In this document: positions 46,601 through 54,942 of the stretch, one piece after another
Layout: every line of letters begins with the position of its first letter
Position numbering within the stretch: the stretch's first letter is position 1
Assembly: GCF_003185655.1 (NCBI RefSeq)
Contig: NZ_QHJQ01000008.1
Span: 1 to 64,000, forward strand
Source of the DNA: Coraliomargarita sinensis
GTDB lineage: Bacteria; Verrucomicrobiota; Verrucomicrobiia; Opitutales; Coraliomargaritaceae
Length of the DNA stretch: 64,000 nt
Reading direction: 5' to 3'
Notes under the pieces: model-generated
What the model was told of the DNA's origin: nothing
Database searches by the model: none
What the model saw: the letters and a program-made list of their open reading frames with translations, nothing else
Made by a program: the position numbers and the translations under genes

Positions 46601-48254
46601 CGAGCCCGCTAACTTCGCCGGGACCGCTGAGAACGGCTATAACAGCTTAACTTGGGATAGCAGCTCAGCGGCGGATTTTGCCAGCTACAAAGTCTATCGT
46701 TCCGAGACGGCGGGTGGTCCCTACACAGAGATCGCGTTCGATCTATCGACGAATCAATACGAAGATTCGAATATCACCGAGGGCACAACCTATTATTACG
46801 TCGTCACCGCACTGGACGACAACGGGAACGAATCCGTCCTGAGCGGAGAGCAATCCGTGACTTCACTCGTGAGTAATATCGTCCTTGCTGCGGACTATCC
46901 GTTTAACGGTTCGTCCTCGGCTTCCGTCGATACGGATCTCAATACCAGCGCAAGCACACTGGCTCAGGGGCCAGATCTCAATGCGAGTTACGACACACGG
47001 ACTTTCGGCGTCCGCGGTAATCCGGTGCCATCCTTAAAATGGACACACGGTGATATTGATGACGCAACTGTCCTCGATGGCGACTATCTCGCTTTTAGCG
47101 TGTCCTCCGATGTCGATGGTATGCTCCCACAAGAACTCAGCTTCGACTTCAGTGGTGAGTCGCTCGACATCTACCTCTTCTCGGACGAAGTCGGCTTCAG
47201 CAGCGTGGGGGATGCCATTGCCTCCTTCACGGTCTCAGCCGGACTGAACAACTATGTTATACCACTCGACAGTCTGAGTGCCGTTGCGGAGTCCGGATCC
47301 CGCGAATTCCGTCTCTACTTCCAGGCGGATGGCACAAAGTGGAGCGGAACCGAAGTCTGGATTGATAACATCACCTTGAGTGCCGAAATCGGCGTTGCGC
47401 CGACGCTGAACGGTCCACAACTGGCCACTGCCACGTTGAACGGAATCGGCGATAGCTGGACTGTGGTCAACTTGCAGGCGACCTACAACTCACCCGTCAT
47501 CGTGGCCTCGGTGGCCCTTTCGGACAGTAACCAACTGCCGGTCGTGGCACGCATCCGCAACGTGGGTGCCGACTCCTTCGAGCTTCGAGTGCAGAATCCG
47601 TCCGGTGAGGCCATAGGGACCTATGACGTGCACATCGTGGTCGTCGAGGAAGGTGTCTATAACGCGCTGGAGCACGGGGTCGATATGGAGGCGTTCCAAC
47701 TGCTTTCGACCGGCACGAACAAGAAAAACAATTGGTCGAACACTTTGATGGAGCAAGTCGCGACGTCCAACACTTACACCAGCCCGGTCGTGCTCGGACA
47801 GGTCATGAGCGCGAACGACGCCAACTGGTCGAGCTTCTGGTCCTGTGATGGCAACCGGGGCAACCCCGCCACTGCCAGCTCGATCTTTGTCGGTAAACAT
47901 GTGGGTGAGGATTCCGTTACCACGCGTGCGGACGAGACGATCGGCGTTATTATCCTGGAGTCCGGCTCAGCAACGGTCGAAGGCATCAACTTTACCGCAG
48001 CTGTCGGTGCTGATATCGTTAAGGGTGTAGGCAATGGCGAGCCGTTTACCTATTCCCTTACCGGTTTGTCGACAGTCTCTGAGGTGGCGGTCAGTGCCTC
48101 CGGCATGGACGGCGTGGACGGGGGTTGGCCCGTGCTCTACGGCACGACGCCGGTCACGACGACTAGCCTCGATCTTGTTTTCGACGAAGATCAGACTGGC
48201 GACATCGAGCGTGGGCATACCAGCGAGCAAGTGAGTTACCTGGTTTTCGAGTAA
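40680..48254 (+). CDS. Giant secreted multidomain beta-helix protein (2524 aa)
   Basis: ATG 40680 follows a CAGGAGA ribosome site and begins a signal peptide (MKKISLSLLIAGMAFFQAHL); the frame is open 69 bases further upstream. Order: pectate-lyase-like beta-helix (about 50-420, SQAFIDA-like FIAAIAACPVNKAVFVPKGR), DNRLRE/CBM96-like carbohydrate module (427-603), FN3 (609-717), Ig-like (720-810), FN3 (810-903), a solenoid-like Gly/Asn-rich module (904-1190), four cadherin/Ig-like repeats (1195-1573), a second solenoid-like module (1574-1873), a fifth Ig-like repeat (1874-1970), FN3 (1970-2062), a beta-sandwich (2067-2238) and a C-terminal lectin-like region. The repeats share WLSVA-x-DGxLSGTP and GLNSFTVEVSDGNGGSD. 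It is probably a cell-surface polysaccharide-degrading or adhesin protein. No C-terminal sorting signal is seen. Confidence 0.8.
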   Translation: MKKISLSLLIAGMAFFQAHLPAAESQLWTTDQQGNVTWDPRLPDFTNVGYMNGDVVIPDWPVGVDVTDPQFGAVPDDDQDDSDAFIAAIAACPVNKAVFVPKGRYIITKQISIDRDYVVLQGEDMYETVLFFPKYLNEVYVQEVGYENPDYFSPGNGYRNTGESVFILMPGGTHRSIENLSIEFREQTKIGHWAHKGGDGIRNSSTHSWMRNIYVKNGDHCISTSGGQYITVQNIVIDQFIDRNKVAVEQEGSRVGHMAMHLNDTDDNLFHNILFTGAWSHGFDTKQTHGCVISHVKSPRGAAAYHGQGVRDNLYTDFEVNYYAGSPNSNNPINETFWGIYSPDGDLGMDPVHPDDTLYAYNLELDGHIIVGYDVDSLSLPTKSNPDFWYENIDATQLSPLNLYLAQMEEVGKPVPATPQLQAPDPYTGDVIRIKAVGNGSVDAANPDQTYPVFSGDDYTPLRTKISITNDPYLKFDLSAIDPAELTNIHRVRLRLATEEFKNTPVELGIFSVTNDAWTENTITFNNKPAQVALLDSYQVNEDTQATVMEFDVTAFVQDQWANDPNKEVSFNLDILSGNGFSSAINSINNGFGPILIIEQVADPVADAPSAPTEVRATSLIGNVLLDWPDNPESDVVSYNVYRSYVSADLKQYTFPIGMGLTTSDFIDIQHKHWEGWDVGMLRDDIPYFYRVTAVDKHGNESESSHEIIASAKSYLDDSLPPAFSQDPIILPKATQYVTNSDSLAGSAIDPEGDTVYYAKLDGPDWVQVAPDGSVTATPRAGDTGTFQFTVVVSALYGGHDEATVILTVDPAVPDAPLLRDIIPGDGSIQLDWDHDAEGTANFTFSVYRATSATGPFSQIASGLMQSDYADSGLNNGTTYYYLITASNNSGESPISELTSATPIAGFSVGTTYIGGGLITDPASWDNGLPIGQWGRIDIDASVDTAISLDGYQVLHTGGELQPTGISGLKLINGSQWITEGPTATTATSFRGFGVSSGSSFTLNSGNINTKNGRDWSLSDANSAITINGGTLNLGRSLKISGTAGPIFALNGGTVNGNLSSGYIGGNNISDNTKTMTFDGGTMTAYSLDLSGDNTTAEFGGTTAGSLSVENILGFGSNSAINFLPGSRMSLSVSSASNWAETYWNSGNLTYNGQGTAALGSWATVTAANGLEPGVQFAFDGGTGTLSLTQAMAANQPPAFSNDTIERFDASEAVAYTGSIAGDASDPESDPMTFSRLSGPAWLSVAANGDLSGTPSSSDTGLNSFLVQLSDGNGGSDTATLEITVENINDAPVFINDPIAGDAAAEDEVYEGSLYGSANDQDGDILAYTKTGGPAWLNVAPLGNLSGTPGNDDVGLNSFTIEVSDGNGGIDTAVLEITVTNSNDVPVFGNDPLTGFAATEEAGFNGSLSGTASDDDNDTLSYSKTGGPAWLSVASDGVLSGTPGNDDVGLNSFTVEVTDGNGGSDSAVLEVTVVNVNDAPVFTSDPIVGADATENTFYSSTLAGSASDVDVSDILSFSKVSGPDWLNIAADGDLYGTPETDDLGLNSFTVSVSDGHNGSDTAVLEITVVAGSSPTVFTDADANDSLISNPGNWSNGLPTGGALGTIAINAKHDSGFTHVGYHVIHTDGAVTKTGFSGLKLGAGSIWEMNGASAQVSSTRGMSLAGALFIMNEGTADLTENTSDSSLNAGSELIINGGSMDMGRSLLFNGGDLTVSGGTLNIAADMGSRNFHGGGNANLGGGSVSADLLTFGQDTFQVNFGGSAAGTLIVSNFGGNRADVNHIDINFEPGTQVSMQLTNPVESGASGDGDLGWSAIGSETGLSWAEALWSDGRLTYNEQDYTTLGSWAAVTSDGLGDGYGFAYDSGTNTLSLISINQAPAFNSNPVLELAADEDVAYSASLADNAYDNDVGASLTFAKVSGPAWLIVGTDGSLSGTPLNTDAGLNSWTVSVSDGIADPVEATLEIFINQDTAAPDEPANFAGTAENGYNSLTWDSSSAADFASYKVYRSETAGGPYTEIAFDLSTNQYEDSNITEGTTYYYVVTALDDNGNESVLSGEQSVTSLVSNIVLAADYPFNGSSSASVDTDLNTSASTLAQGPDLNASYDTRTFGVRGNPVPSLKWTHGDIDDATVLDGDYLAFSVSSDVDGMLPQELSFDFSGESLDIYLFSDEVGFSSVGDAIASFTVSAGLNNYVIPLDSLSAVAESGSREFRLYFQADGTKWSGTEVWIDNITLSAEIGVAPTLNGPQLATATLNGIGDSWTVVNLQATYNSPVIVASVALSDSNQLPVVARIRNVGADSFELRVQNPSGEAIGTYDVHIVVVEEGVYNALEHGVDMEAFQLLSTGTNKKNNWSNTLMEQVATSNTYTSPVVLGQVMSANDANWSSFWSCDGNRGNPATASSIFVGKHVGEDSVTTRADETIGVIILESGSATVEGINFTAAVGADIVKGVGNGEPFTYSLTGLSTVSEVAVSASGMDGVDGGWPVLYGTTPVTTTSLDLVFDEDQTGDIERGHTSEQVSYLVFE

Positions 48255-48445
48255 TTCAAATGTTGCAAACTGGATATTTCCCATGGTGCTCGCGTATTTG
48301 TAGACCTAATAACGCTAGAATTGCGGAGTAAATGCTGTGCCCAAAACTCTGCGTGAAACGAGGGTGAGAGACATGATCGTTGCTTTTCACCGGAATCATG
48401 GTACGGAAAATTTGACAGTTTTTAATAATAATCAACAAAAGCACG

Positions 48446-50512
48446 ATGCGTTTGAATGACTTGATTCTTCTGGTCGGTTTGATTTGTTCCTGTTGCTCTT
48501 TTGGTGCCCAGCAATATTCCGAGCTTTGGGGTAAAGCGGGGGAAAATTGGGATACAAAAAACAGCCGTCTGAGTGATTTTACGAACGTCGGCTACATGAA
48601 GGGGGAGGAGCCCATCCCTGATTGGCCGGTCGGGGTCAATGTTCAGGATTTCGGGGCAATCCCCGGTGATGATAAAGACGATTCCCAGGCCTTCATCGAT
48701 GCGATCGCCGCTTGTCCGGAAAAGCACGCTGTCCTGGTGCCGAAGGGGCGTTATATTATCCTGCAGCGGATACAGCCGGATCGGGACTATTTTGTCCTGC
48801 GCGGTGAAAATATGTATGAAAGCGTTCTCTTTTTTCCCAGATATCTCAACGAAGTAGAAATTCAGGAGATCGGGTATGATGCGAATAACAAAAACAAGCG
48901 TCACACCGGGGCACCGAAAGGCTTCTTTCGGGTGGAGGAGGGCACCCATCGCAGCGTGGAGAATTTAACCTTTGAGTTTCGCGAGCAGATCAAACGCGGG
49001 CACTGGGAGCACAAGGGGGCGTCCGCCGTGTTTTATGGAAGGAATGCGAAGGACAGTTGGGTGAGGAACGTCATCTTTCGCAACACTGATAATACCACAA
49101 ATATTTCGGGATCCTATATCTCTTTCATCAATATCATCTTCGACCACTTTATCGGTCGTCCGGACATTGTGGGGAGTGGTGGCAGGAACGGCTGGGTCGG
49201 CCACATCGGCATCGGAATGAACGGGGCCAGCCACTGCCTCTTCCATCATCTATTTTTCAAAGGTAAATTTTTCCACGATGTTGATATCATCAATGTTCCG
49301 AGTCATAATGTGGTATCGAATGTTTATGGGCACGATATATTTCTTCACCATCACGGGCAGGGCGCGCGGAATAATCTCTACACGAACATCCACGTCGGGA
49401 AGGGCGGCGGCATCGGTGCTTTAAAGACCGGGGGCCGACAACGTTCCGAGAGCCACTGGCGCTTTGTCGGCGATGGTCCGCTTGACGAGGAAAAAATCGA
49501 ATGGGGGAGTGAGATGGGGCATCTCTTTGTCGGCTACGACGTGCCGGTCGACAGTATCGACACGCCCGGCTTCTACCATGAGCGCATCGATCCGGCTCAG
49601 CTCGAGCCGAAAAACATCTACTTGGCTCAGTTGGAAAAACTCGGCAAACCGCTGCCCGAAGGACTGCCGCCGCCTCCGCCTGTGAAAGCGCTGGAAAAAG
49701 TGGTCCGCATCAATCCGGTGGACGACAACCAGACGGACGGAAGGAACCCCGACACGGTTGTCGAATCTGGGGAAAAGAACAGCCTGAGCCTCTTCGGTAG
49801 CTACCTCAAGTTTGACTTGAGCGGGCTCGACCTCCGTTCCGTGCAGCGGGCGCGGCTGCGCATCACCGTCGCCAGGCTGAACCGACCCCCGGTGGAAATT
49901 GGGGTCCACTCTGTGGCGGATGACAGCTGGAGCGAGAGCAGCTTGACCGAGATCAACAAGCCCGAAACGGGCGAGGTCCTGGATTCAGTCTCATTCGATT
50001 ACGATGCGAGGAACCTTACTTTTGAATTTGATGTGAGCGATTTCGTCAAAGCCCAATGGTCCGGCGATAAGCTGGTATCGCTTTACATAAATAGAGTCTC
50101 CGGGAACGGTTTTCCCAGTTGGTATTACTCCAGCGAGAGCGGCTCCGCACCACAGCTTATTATCGAGCAGGTGAAAGATCCCGTTCCAGGTCCTCCATCC
50201 GCGCCGAAGCATCTCCGCACGGAGAGTTTGGTGGGGAATGTCCGGCTGGACTGGGACGATAACCCGGAGGTGGATGTGGCGACCTACAAGGTCTACCGCA
50301 CCACGAAGCCAGAGGAGCCGGGGAGTTTCGGCATCCCGGTCGGCGAGGGGCTGATCGATAGCGAGTTCGTGGATATCCAGGACAGCCACGACGGTGGCTG
50401 GGATGTGGGCATGCTTCGCAACGATACCGAATACTATTACCAGGTCACGGCCGTCGATAAAAACGGGAACGAGTCCAAGCCGAGTCGGCTCATCCCTGCC
50501 ACGCCGCATTAA
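48446..50512 (+). CDS. Secreted beta-helix protein, short paralogue of giant protein
   Basis: The product has 688 residues with a signal peptide (LILLVGLICSCCSFG). It matches the first ~700 residues of the upstream giant protein along its whole length: SDFTNVGYMKGEEPIPDWPV, then FVLRGENMYESVLFFPRYLNE, HGQGARNNLYT and the Asp/Glu-rich end of the beta-helix. A DNRLRE-like module (about 410-575) and one FN3 domain (about 585-688) follow. It stops where the giant continues into repeats, so it is the catalytic/binding core alone. The beta-helix resembles pectate-lyase-3 and GH28-like proteins. It lies 190 bases downstream of the giant and probably derives from a tandem duplication. Confidence 0.8.
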   Translation: MRLNDLILLVGLICSCCSFGAQQYSELWGKAGENWDTKNSRLSDFTNVGYMKGEEPIPDWPVGVNVQDFGAIPGDDKDDSQAFIDAIAACPEKHAVLVPKGRYIILQRIQPDRDYFVLRGENMYESVLFFPRYLNEVEIQEIGYDANNKNKRHTGAPKGFFRVEEGTHRSVENLTFEFREQIKRGHWEHKGASAVFYGRNAKDSWVRNVIFRNTDNTTNISGSYISFINIIFDHFIGRPDIVGSGGRNGWVGHIGIGMNGASHCLFHHLFFKGKFFHDVDIINVPSHNVVSNVYGHDIFLHHHGQGARNNLYTNIHVGKGGGIGALKTGGRQRSESHWRFVGDGPLDEEKIEWGSEMGHLFVGYDVPVDSIDTPGFYHERIDPAQLEPKNIYLAQLEKLGKPLPEGLPPPPPVKALEKVVRINPVDDNQTDGRNPDTVVESGEKNSLSLFGSYLKFDLSGLDLRSVQRARLRITVARLNRPPVEIGVHSVADDSWSESSLTEINKPETGEVLDSVSFDYDARNLTFEFDVSDFVKAQWSGDKLVSLYINRVSGNGFPSWYYSSESGSAPQLIIEQVKDPVPGPPSAPKHLRTESLVGNVRLDWDDNPEVDVATYKVYRTTKPEEPGSFGIPVGEGLIDSEFVDIQDSHDGGWDVGMLRNDTEYYYQVTAVDKNGNESKPSRLIPATPH

Positions 50513-50621
50513 GAAAATCCATAATGAACGTTCTCTCTGGCCAGCATAGCCTCGTTTTTTAAGTCCTTCATCAACGTGTATTAACTTTAATGAATGGTTC
50601 ACGAATTATTCAATTTTTCTC

Positions 50622-51497
50622 ATGCGCCATCTGGTATTATTCATTGTTCTGTTTCTCCCGTTGTTTGCTCAAGGCAGCGCCTGGAAAAAGTCCGCCTCGT
50701 TTGCGCCGGATGACGAAGTGGTTTACCGGACAATCGAAGGGCAGTTCCTGAAGCTGCACATGTTCTATCCGGAAGGGGGCAAGCCGGCTACGGCCCGTCC
50801 CGCGATCGTCTTCTTCCACGGTGGGGGCTTCTCCAAGGGAAATCCCGGAGCCTTCTTTTACGCCTGCGATTATTTTTCGAGCCGGGGCATGGTGGCCGTT
50901 TCGGCCCAGTATCGTCTCCGCAACAAAGCGAAAGGTTACACCCGGCAGACTTGCCTAAAGGATGCCAAAAGCGCGATGCGTTACATTCGTCAAGATGCGG
51001 AAAGCCTGGGGATCGATCCGGACAAGCTCGCCGCTGCGGGGGGCTCGGCCGGCGGTCATCTGGCCGCGGCACTGGCGACGTCGACCCTTATCAATAACGA
51101 CGGCGACGACCTGAGCGTCTCGACGGTTCCCGATGCAATCGTCCTCTTCAATCCCATTCTTGGCATGCGGCTGAACCGCCTGATCGATGAATCGATTGCC
51201 AAAGACTTCAGCCCTTACCACAACGCTCATACCGGTATCCCGCCCACGCTGGCGATGTGGGGCGATGACGACAAATTCATGTCCGTCGAACAGATCGGCC
51301 AATACAAGTCGAAGCTTGAAGAGCTCGGCGTCGGCATTGAGGTGGAAGTCTATCCCGGGCAGCGACACTCTTTCTTTGACAACAGCAGGGAGTGGGTGGT
51401 GACCACGCTCAGCAGGATGGATCGCTTTCTCCAGTCGCGCGGGTTTCTGCAGGGACCCGCTGGGGTTGAGACCTGGGCGGACGAATTAGGTCGTTAG
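50622..51497 (+). CDS. Secreted alpha/beta-hydrolase (carbohydrate esterase-like)
   Basis: The product has 291 residues with a signal peptide (HLVLFIVLFLPLFAQGSA). It shows the oxyanion HGGGF at about 65-69, nucleophile elbow AGGSAGGHLAAAL, Asp in MWGDDDKFM, and His in PGQRHSFFD, a complete Ser-Asp-His triad. The BD-FAE/HSL-type build is typical of acetyl-xylan or other polysaccharide esterases. It follows the short beta-helix paralogue at 110 bases. It differs from the lipoprotein esterase at 34235 in lacking a lipobox. It should remove acetyl groups from the glycan in the periplasm. Confidence 0.85.
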   Translation: MRHLVLFIVLFLPLFAQGSAWKKSASFAPDDEVVYRTIEGQFLKLHMFYPEGGKPATARPAIVFFHGGGFSKGNPGAFFYACDYFSSRGMVAVSAQYRLRNKAKGYTRQTCLKDAKSAMRYIRQDAESLGIDPDKLAAAGGSAGGHLAAALATSTLINNDGDDLSVSTVPDAIVLFNPILGMRLNRLIDESIAKDFSPYHNAHTGIPPTLAMWGDDDKFMSVEQIGQYKSKLEELGVGIEVEVYPGQRHSFFDNSREWVVTTLSRMDRFLQSRGFLQGPAGVETWADELGR

Positions 51498-51539
51498 AAG
51501 CCGGAGAAAGATCTTCGCAGCGGTAGTAGCTGTGGGACC

Positions 51540-51649
51540 GTAGGGGCTCCGCTTGCGGATGTCCGCAGCGCCGTACAGACGATGCTTCGCTTTGTCCTCG
51601 AGCTGCGGCTTCTGGACGAAGCCGTGGCATCCGCAAGCAGAGCCTCTAC
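51540..51649. repeat. Imperfect long inverted repeat between convergent genes
   Basis: Arms at 51540-51561 (GTAGGGGCTCCGCTTGCGG...) and 51628-51649 are reverse complements at 20 of 22 positions and enclose 66 non-coding bases. The whole forms a strong cruciform or hairpin, and lies between two convergent genes, so it may serve as a terminator or be a small non-autonomous mobile element. The sequence differs from the element at 30894. Confidence 0.55.
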
Positions 51650-51702
51650 GAAGCGTGATCAGGAGCGGGTTGAATGCATGCTTTTGGCTCAACTTTGTCA
51701 GC

Positions 51703-53235
51703 TTATGGCTTAAAATCGTCTGTCCGAAAAGGGTAGGCGGGTAAGCCCGCGCCGTTGACGAGGTTGACCTCGGGTTTTCCGGCAAAGGCATAACGTACGT
51801 AGCGTGGGATTTGTATCTCATCCGAATGCAAAACGACGGTTTCGCCATCCAGTTCAGCTTCAGCGGGAACCCAGACCCTCGACTCGTCCGCGATCCAGAA
51901 TCCGGTGGGCGGCCCAGCGTCCGTTGTCGTCAAGCCCTTGGCATGATCGAAGTGCACGAGCAGACGATCCTCTTTCACCTCGACCGCTTGCATTTCCGGT
52001 CCCTCGGCTTCGACCGCTTCGTCCAGGGTATCCCGCCGAGCCAGCAAAGCCAGGCGCCGACCGACCGGTAATTTATCCTTCGGGTGGATGTTCCTGAGAT
52101 CCCCCAGGTCGATGGTGTTGACCACCGAAGTGTGGGGCAGTTCCAGCGCTTTGAGCTGGGCCTCCCGCATCCATGCCCAAGAGTGAGTCGCCGGATGTTC
52201 GGCACCGAGTTGCGGGCCGCTTTCCAGCGGTTTGAAGTAGCCGGGCAGCATCACCACCATGAAGTGCAGGTCCGCTCGTCCCCATTCCTGTCGGTAGCGC
52301 CGGATCCAAGCCTTCAGTGTCGGCCCGTATTTCAGCATCCCGGAGTTACGGGCATACCACGGCTCATCCAGCATCCCCTGCATGGACTGAGTGTTGCGCT
52401 CGCCCTGATACCAGACCAGCCCCCGGCAGGCGTAGGGCACCAGCGGGTGCATCATGGCATTGTAGAGAATGTTCGGCTGGCGGCGCAGAAAGATATCGTC
52501 CCGCTTCGGCCACGGGCGGGGACCGTCGAGGATCGATTGTATGCGCTCTAGCGTCCCGGTATCCGCATCGAATTCCTCCATGATGGTTTTGAAGTGGGGC
52601 ACGGTATCGGTCATATCTCGGGGCATCCAAGCTTCGATCGAGGAACTGCCCCAAGATGTGAGAATGATGCCAATCGGCACGTCGATGGCCTCTTCCAGAC
52701 AGTAAGCGAATGCAAGCGCGACCGCACTGTCCGGAGCTTGCGTCACCCACTTGCCCCGACAGTCGTTTTTTTCGGCCACGGCGACAGTGTTTTTGACTTC
52801 AAAGCTGCGGACGTTTTCGACCGACGGACGAAGGGCATCCACCTCCGGGGCAAACTTCACCCGCATCTGCATGTTGGATTGTCCCGAGCAAATCCAGACT
52901 TCGCCCACGACAATGTTGCGGAAACGAATCTCGGGCTCGTTCCCGTTCCGCAGGATCATGTCACGAGGGTCACTCGTGGCTGGTATCGGTTCCAGATGAA
53001 CCCTCCACTCACCGCTTGCATCGGCCCGTGTCTGCATCTTCTGATCGCCGAACTCCACTGAGATAGGTGACCCCGGTGCGGCACGGCCCCAGATCGGCAC
53101 CGGCATGTCGCGCTGGAGCACGGCGTTGTCGCTAAAGAGAGGTGCCGCGCGGAATGTTTCACCGGGGACGATACTCACGACGAAATTAAGGCACAGGATA
53201 GTGAAAATGCAGCGAGCGCGGCTGAAGGAGTTCAT
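51703..53235 (-). CDS. Sialate O-acetylesterase-like SGNH hydrolase
   Basis: The product has 510 residues with a signal peptide (CIFTILCLNFVVSIVPGE). The N-terminal jelly-roll (PLFSDNAVLQRDMPVPIWG) precedes the SGNH domain: WICSGQSNMQM with Ser120 as nucleophile, GLVWYQGERN, where family members have VxWYQGEsN, and VNTIDLGDLRNIHPKDK with the His of the triad. Related enzymes remove O-acetyl groups from sialic acid or from plant and algal polysaccharides. The WYQGERN variant has Arg in place of the usual Ser/Ala. It is transcribed against its neighbours, probably singly, and fits deacetylation of the same polysaccharide. Confidence 0.85.
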   Translation of the reverse strand: MNSFSRARCIFTILCLNFVVSIVPGETFRAAPLFSDNAVLQRDMPVPIWGRAAPGSPISVEFGDQKMQTRADASGEWRVHLEPIPATSDPRDMILRNGNEPEIRFRNIVVGEVWICSGQSNMQMRVKFAPEVDALRPSVENVRSFEVKNTVAVAEKNDCRGKWVTQAPDSAVALAFAYCLEEAIDVPIGIILTSWGSSSIEAWMPRDMTDTVPHFKTIMEEFDADTGTLERIQSILDGPRPWPKRDDIFLRRQPNILYNAMMHPLVPYACRGLVWYQGERNTQSMQGMLDEPWYARNSGMLKYGPTLKAWIRRYRQEWGRADLHFMVVMLPGYFKPLESGPQLGAEHPATHSWAWMREAQLKALELPHTSVVNTIDLGDLRNIHPKDKLPVGRRLALLARRDTLDEAVEAEGPEMQAVEVKEDRLLVHFDHAKGLTTTDAGPPTGFWIADESRVWVPAEAELDGETVVLHSDEIQIPRYVRYAFAGKPEVNLVNGAGLPAYPFRTDDFKP

Positions 53236-53541
53236 GATTGTGTTTTAACTGGTCAGGGTCGGATTGGTAGCTGAAAAAAGCGTCGTATTTGTCAGCCCAT
53301 CTTATGCAGGGATCTGTGGGCATGCATTCAGTCACTCGTAAAACCTGGCGGTTGGCGATTCGTTCTTGAATTTATTAATAAATATCAGTTTTCATAGTTG
53401 AATTAGACCTGATGCATAAAATCAATCATTGAAACCATGACGCACTATTGTTCCGGGCCTTGCGTTGACCCATTCATCCCTAGAAAACCTCACCCTTAAA
53501 CACAGCTTGAAGGCCGGTTCCGGTCGGCTATTGCTTTCTCC
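53236..53541. promoter_or_regulatory. Divergent promoter region with AT palindrome
   Basis: This 306-base gap separates the divergent esterase and the nine-gene sulfatase run. A perfect 14-base palindrome, ATTTATTAATAAAT, lies at 53370-53383, about 160 bases before the first sulfatase. Such a site could bind a homodimeric regulator for either side. A GC-rich stretch follows. No gene is seen. Confidence 0.35.
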
Positions 53542-54924
53542 ATGAGATATTTTTTCCAACTGTTGGGTGCTTTGATCCTGACCCAAGTCTCTTTTGCCGG
53601 GACTCCTCCGAATGTCGTTCATATCGTGGCCGACGATTTGGGCGTGATGGATGTGGGTTTCATGGGGGATGAGCGTTACCACACCCCCAACCTGGACCGG
53701 CTGGCTTCCCAGAGCATGGTCTTTACGGAGGCCTATGCCCCGGCGGCCAATTGCGCGCCCAGCCGGGCCTGTGTTATGACCGGTCAGAATCCGACCTTCC
53801 ACGGGGTTTATACGGTCGGAAGTTCCGAGCGGGGTCGGGCCAGCACGCGCAAAATCATTCCCACCCCGAATAGGCGTTACCTGTCCGACGAACATGTTCT
53901 GTTGACCGAGGTCTTTCAGCGGCAGGGTTATACGACCGCCTCGGTCGGGAAGTGGCACCTCGGGAAAGATCCCACGGCGCAGGGAGTCGAGATCAATATC
54001 GCGGGAACGCAAGGAGGCAGCCCCGGGAGAGGCGGCTACTTCAGCCCCTACCACAACCCGAACTTGCCCGACGGACCCGAAGGCGAGTATCTCACCGACC
54101 GCATGGGTGCTGAAGCGGTCCGGATCATCAAGAAACACAAGGACGAACCCTTCTTTCTCTACCTGCCCTTCTTCTCGGTGCACACGCCGATCCAGGGGAA
54201 ACCCGAGCTGGTCGCCAAATACGCCGACCGCGACGACGTGCACCCGGAATACGCCGCCATGGTCGAAAGCCTCGACCAAAACGTCGGCCGTGTGCTGGAT
54301 ACGCTCGACCGGCTCAAGCTCGCCGATAACACGATCGTCGTCTTCACCTCCGACAACGGCGGCATCCGTGACTTTTCGCCGCAGGATCCTTACCGAGCCG
54401 GCAAAGGATCCTACTACGAGGGCGGAGTCCGCGTGCCATTAACCGTTCGCTGGCCGGGTGTGGTGGCACCGGGCACGACGTCGGATGTCCCGGTCACCGG
54501 TCTCGATTTTTATCCCACCTATCTCGATATCCTGGGCCTCGATGCGGGCAAACCGCTCGACGGAGAAAGTCTGCTTGGCCTGCTCAAGGGAGCAAACACG
54601 CTCAACAAGCGACCGCTCGTCTGGCACTTCCCGATCTACCTGCAGGCCTACAACCCAGAGACGGACGACGGGCGGGACCCCTTGTTCCGCACCCGGCCCG
54701 GATCGACCCTACGCTATGGCAAATGGAAGCTGCATCACTACTTCGAGGACATGGCCTACGAACTCTACGATCTCGAAGCAGACATCGGCGAGCAGAAGAA
54801 CCTTGCGGATAAGATGCCCGAAAAACTAGCCGAACTGACCGCCATGCTCGAGCGCTGGCGTGAAACCTACAACGCGCCGGTGCCGACGCAACCGAACCCT
54901 ATCTGGTCTCAAAATACGCTCTAG
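53542..54924 (+). CDS. Sulfatase (S1 family), secreted
   Basis: The product has 460 residues with a signal peptide ending SFAG. It carries PNVVHIVADDLGVMDVGF (metal Asp pair at 31-32) and NCAPSRACVMTG with Cys71 in C-A-P-S-R as the formylglycine precursor. GKWHLGKD, VVFTSDNGG and EGGVRVPLTVRWPG follow. The C-terminal lines SVGSSERGRASTRKI and RYGKWKLHHYFED resemble sulfatases that act on terminal sugars of algal glycans. It heads a run of at least nine plus-strand genes with short gaps (19-90 bases in most cases). It requires formylglycine maturation. Confidence 0.9.
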   Translation: MRYFFQLLGALILTQVSFAGTPPNVVHIVADDLGVMDVGFMGDERYHTPNLDRLASQSMVFTEAYAPAANCAPSRACVMTGQNPTFHGVYTVGSSERGRASTRKIIPTPNRRYLSDEHVLLTEVFQRQGYTTASVGKWHLGKDPTAQGVEINIAGTQGGSPGRGGYFSPYHNPNLPDGPEGEYLTDRMGAEAVRIIKKHKDEPFFLYLPFFSVHTPIQGKPELVAKYADRDDVHPEYAAMVESLDQNVGRVLDTLDRLKLADNTIVVFTSDNGGIRDFSPQDPYRAGKGSYYEGGVRVPLTVRWPGVVAPGTTSDVPVTGLDFYPTYLDILGLDAGKPLDGESLLGLLKGANTLNKRPLVWHFPIYLQAYNPETDDGRDPLFRTRPGSTLRYGKWKLHHYFEDMAYELYDLEADIGEQKNLADKMPEKLAELTAMLERWRETYNAPVPTQPNPIWSQNTL

Positions 54925-54942
54925 CATATACCAAATCCAAGG

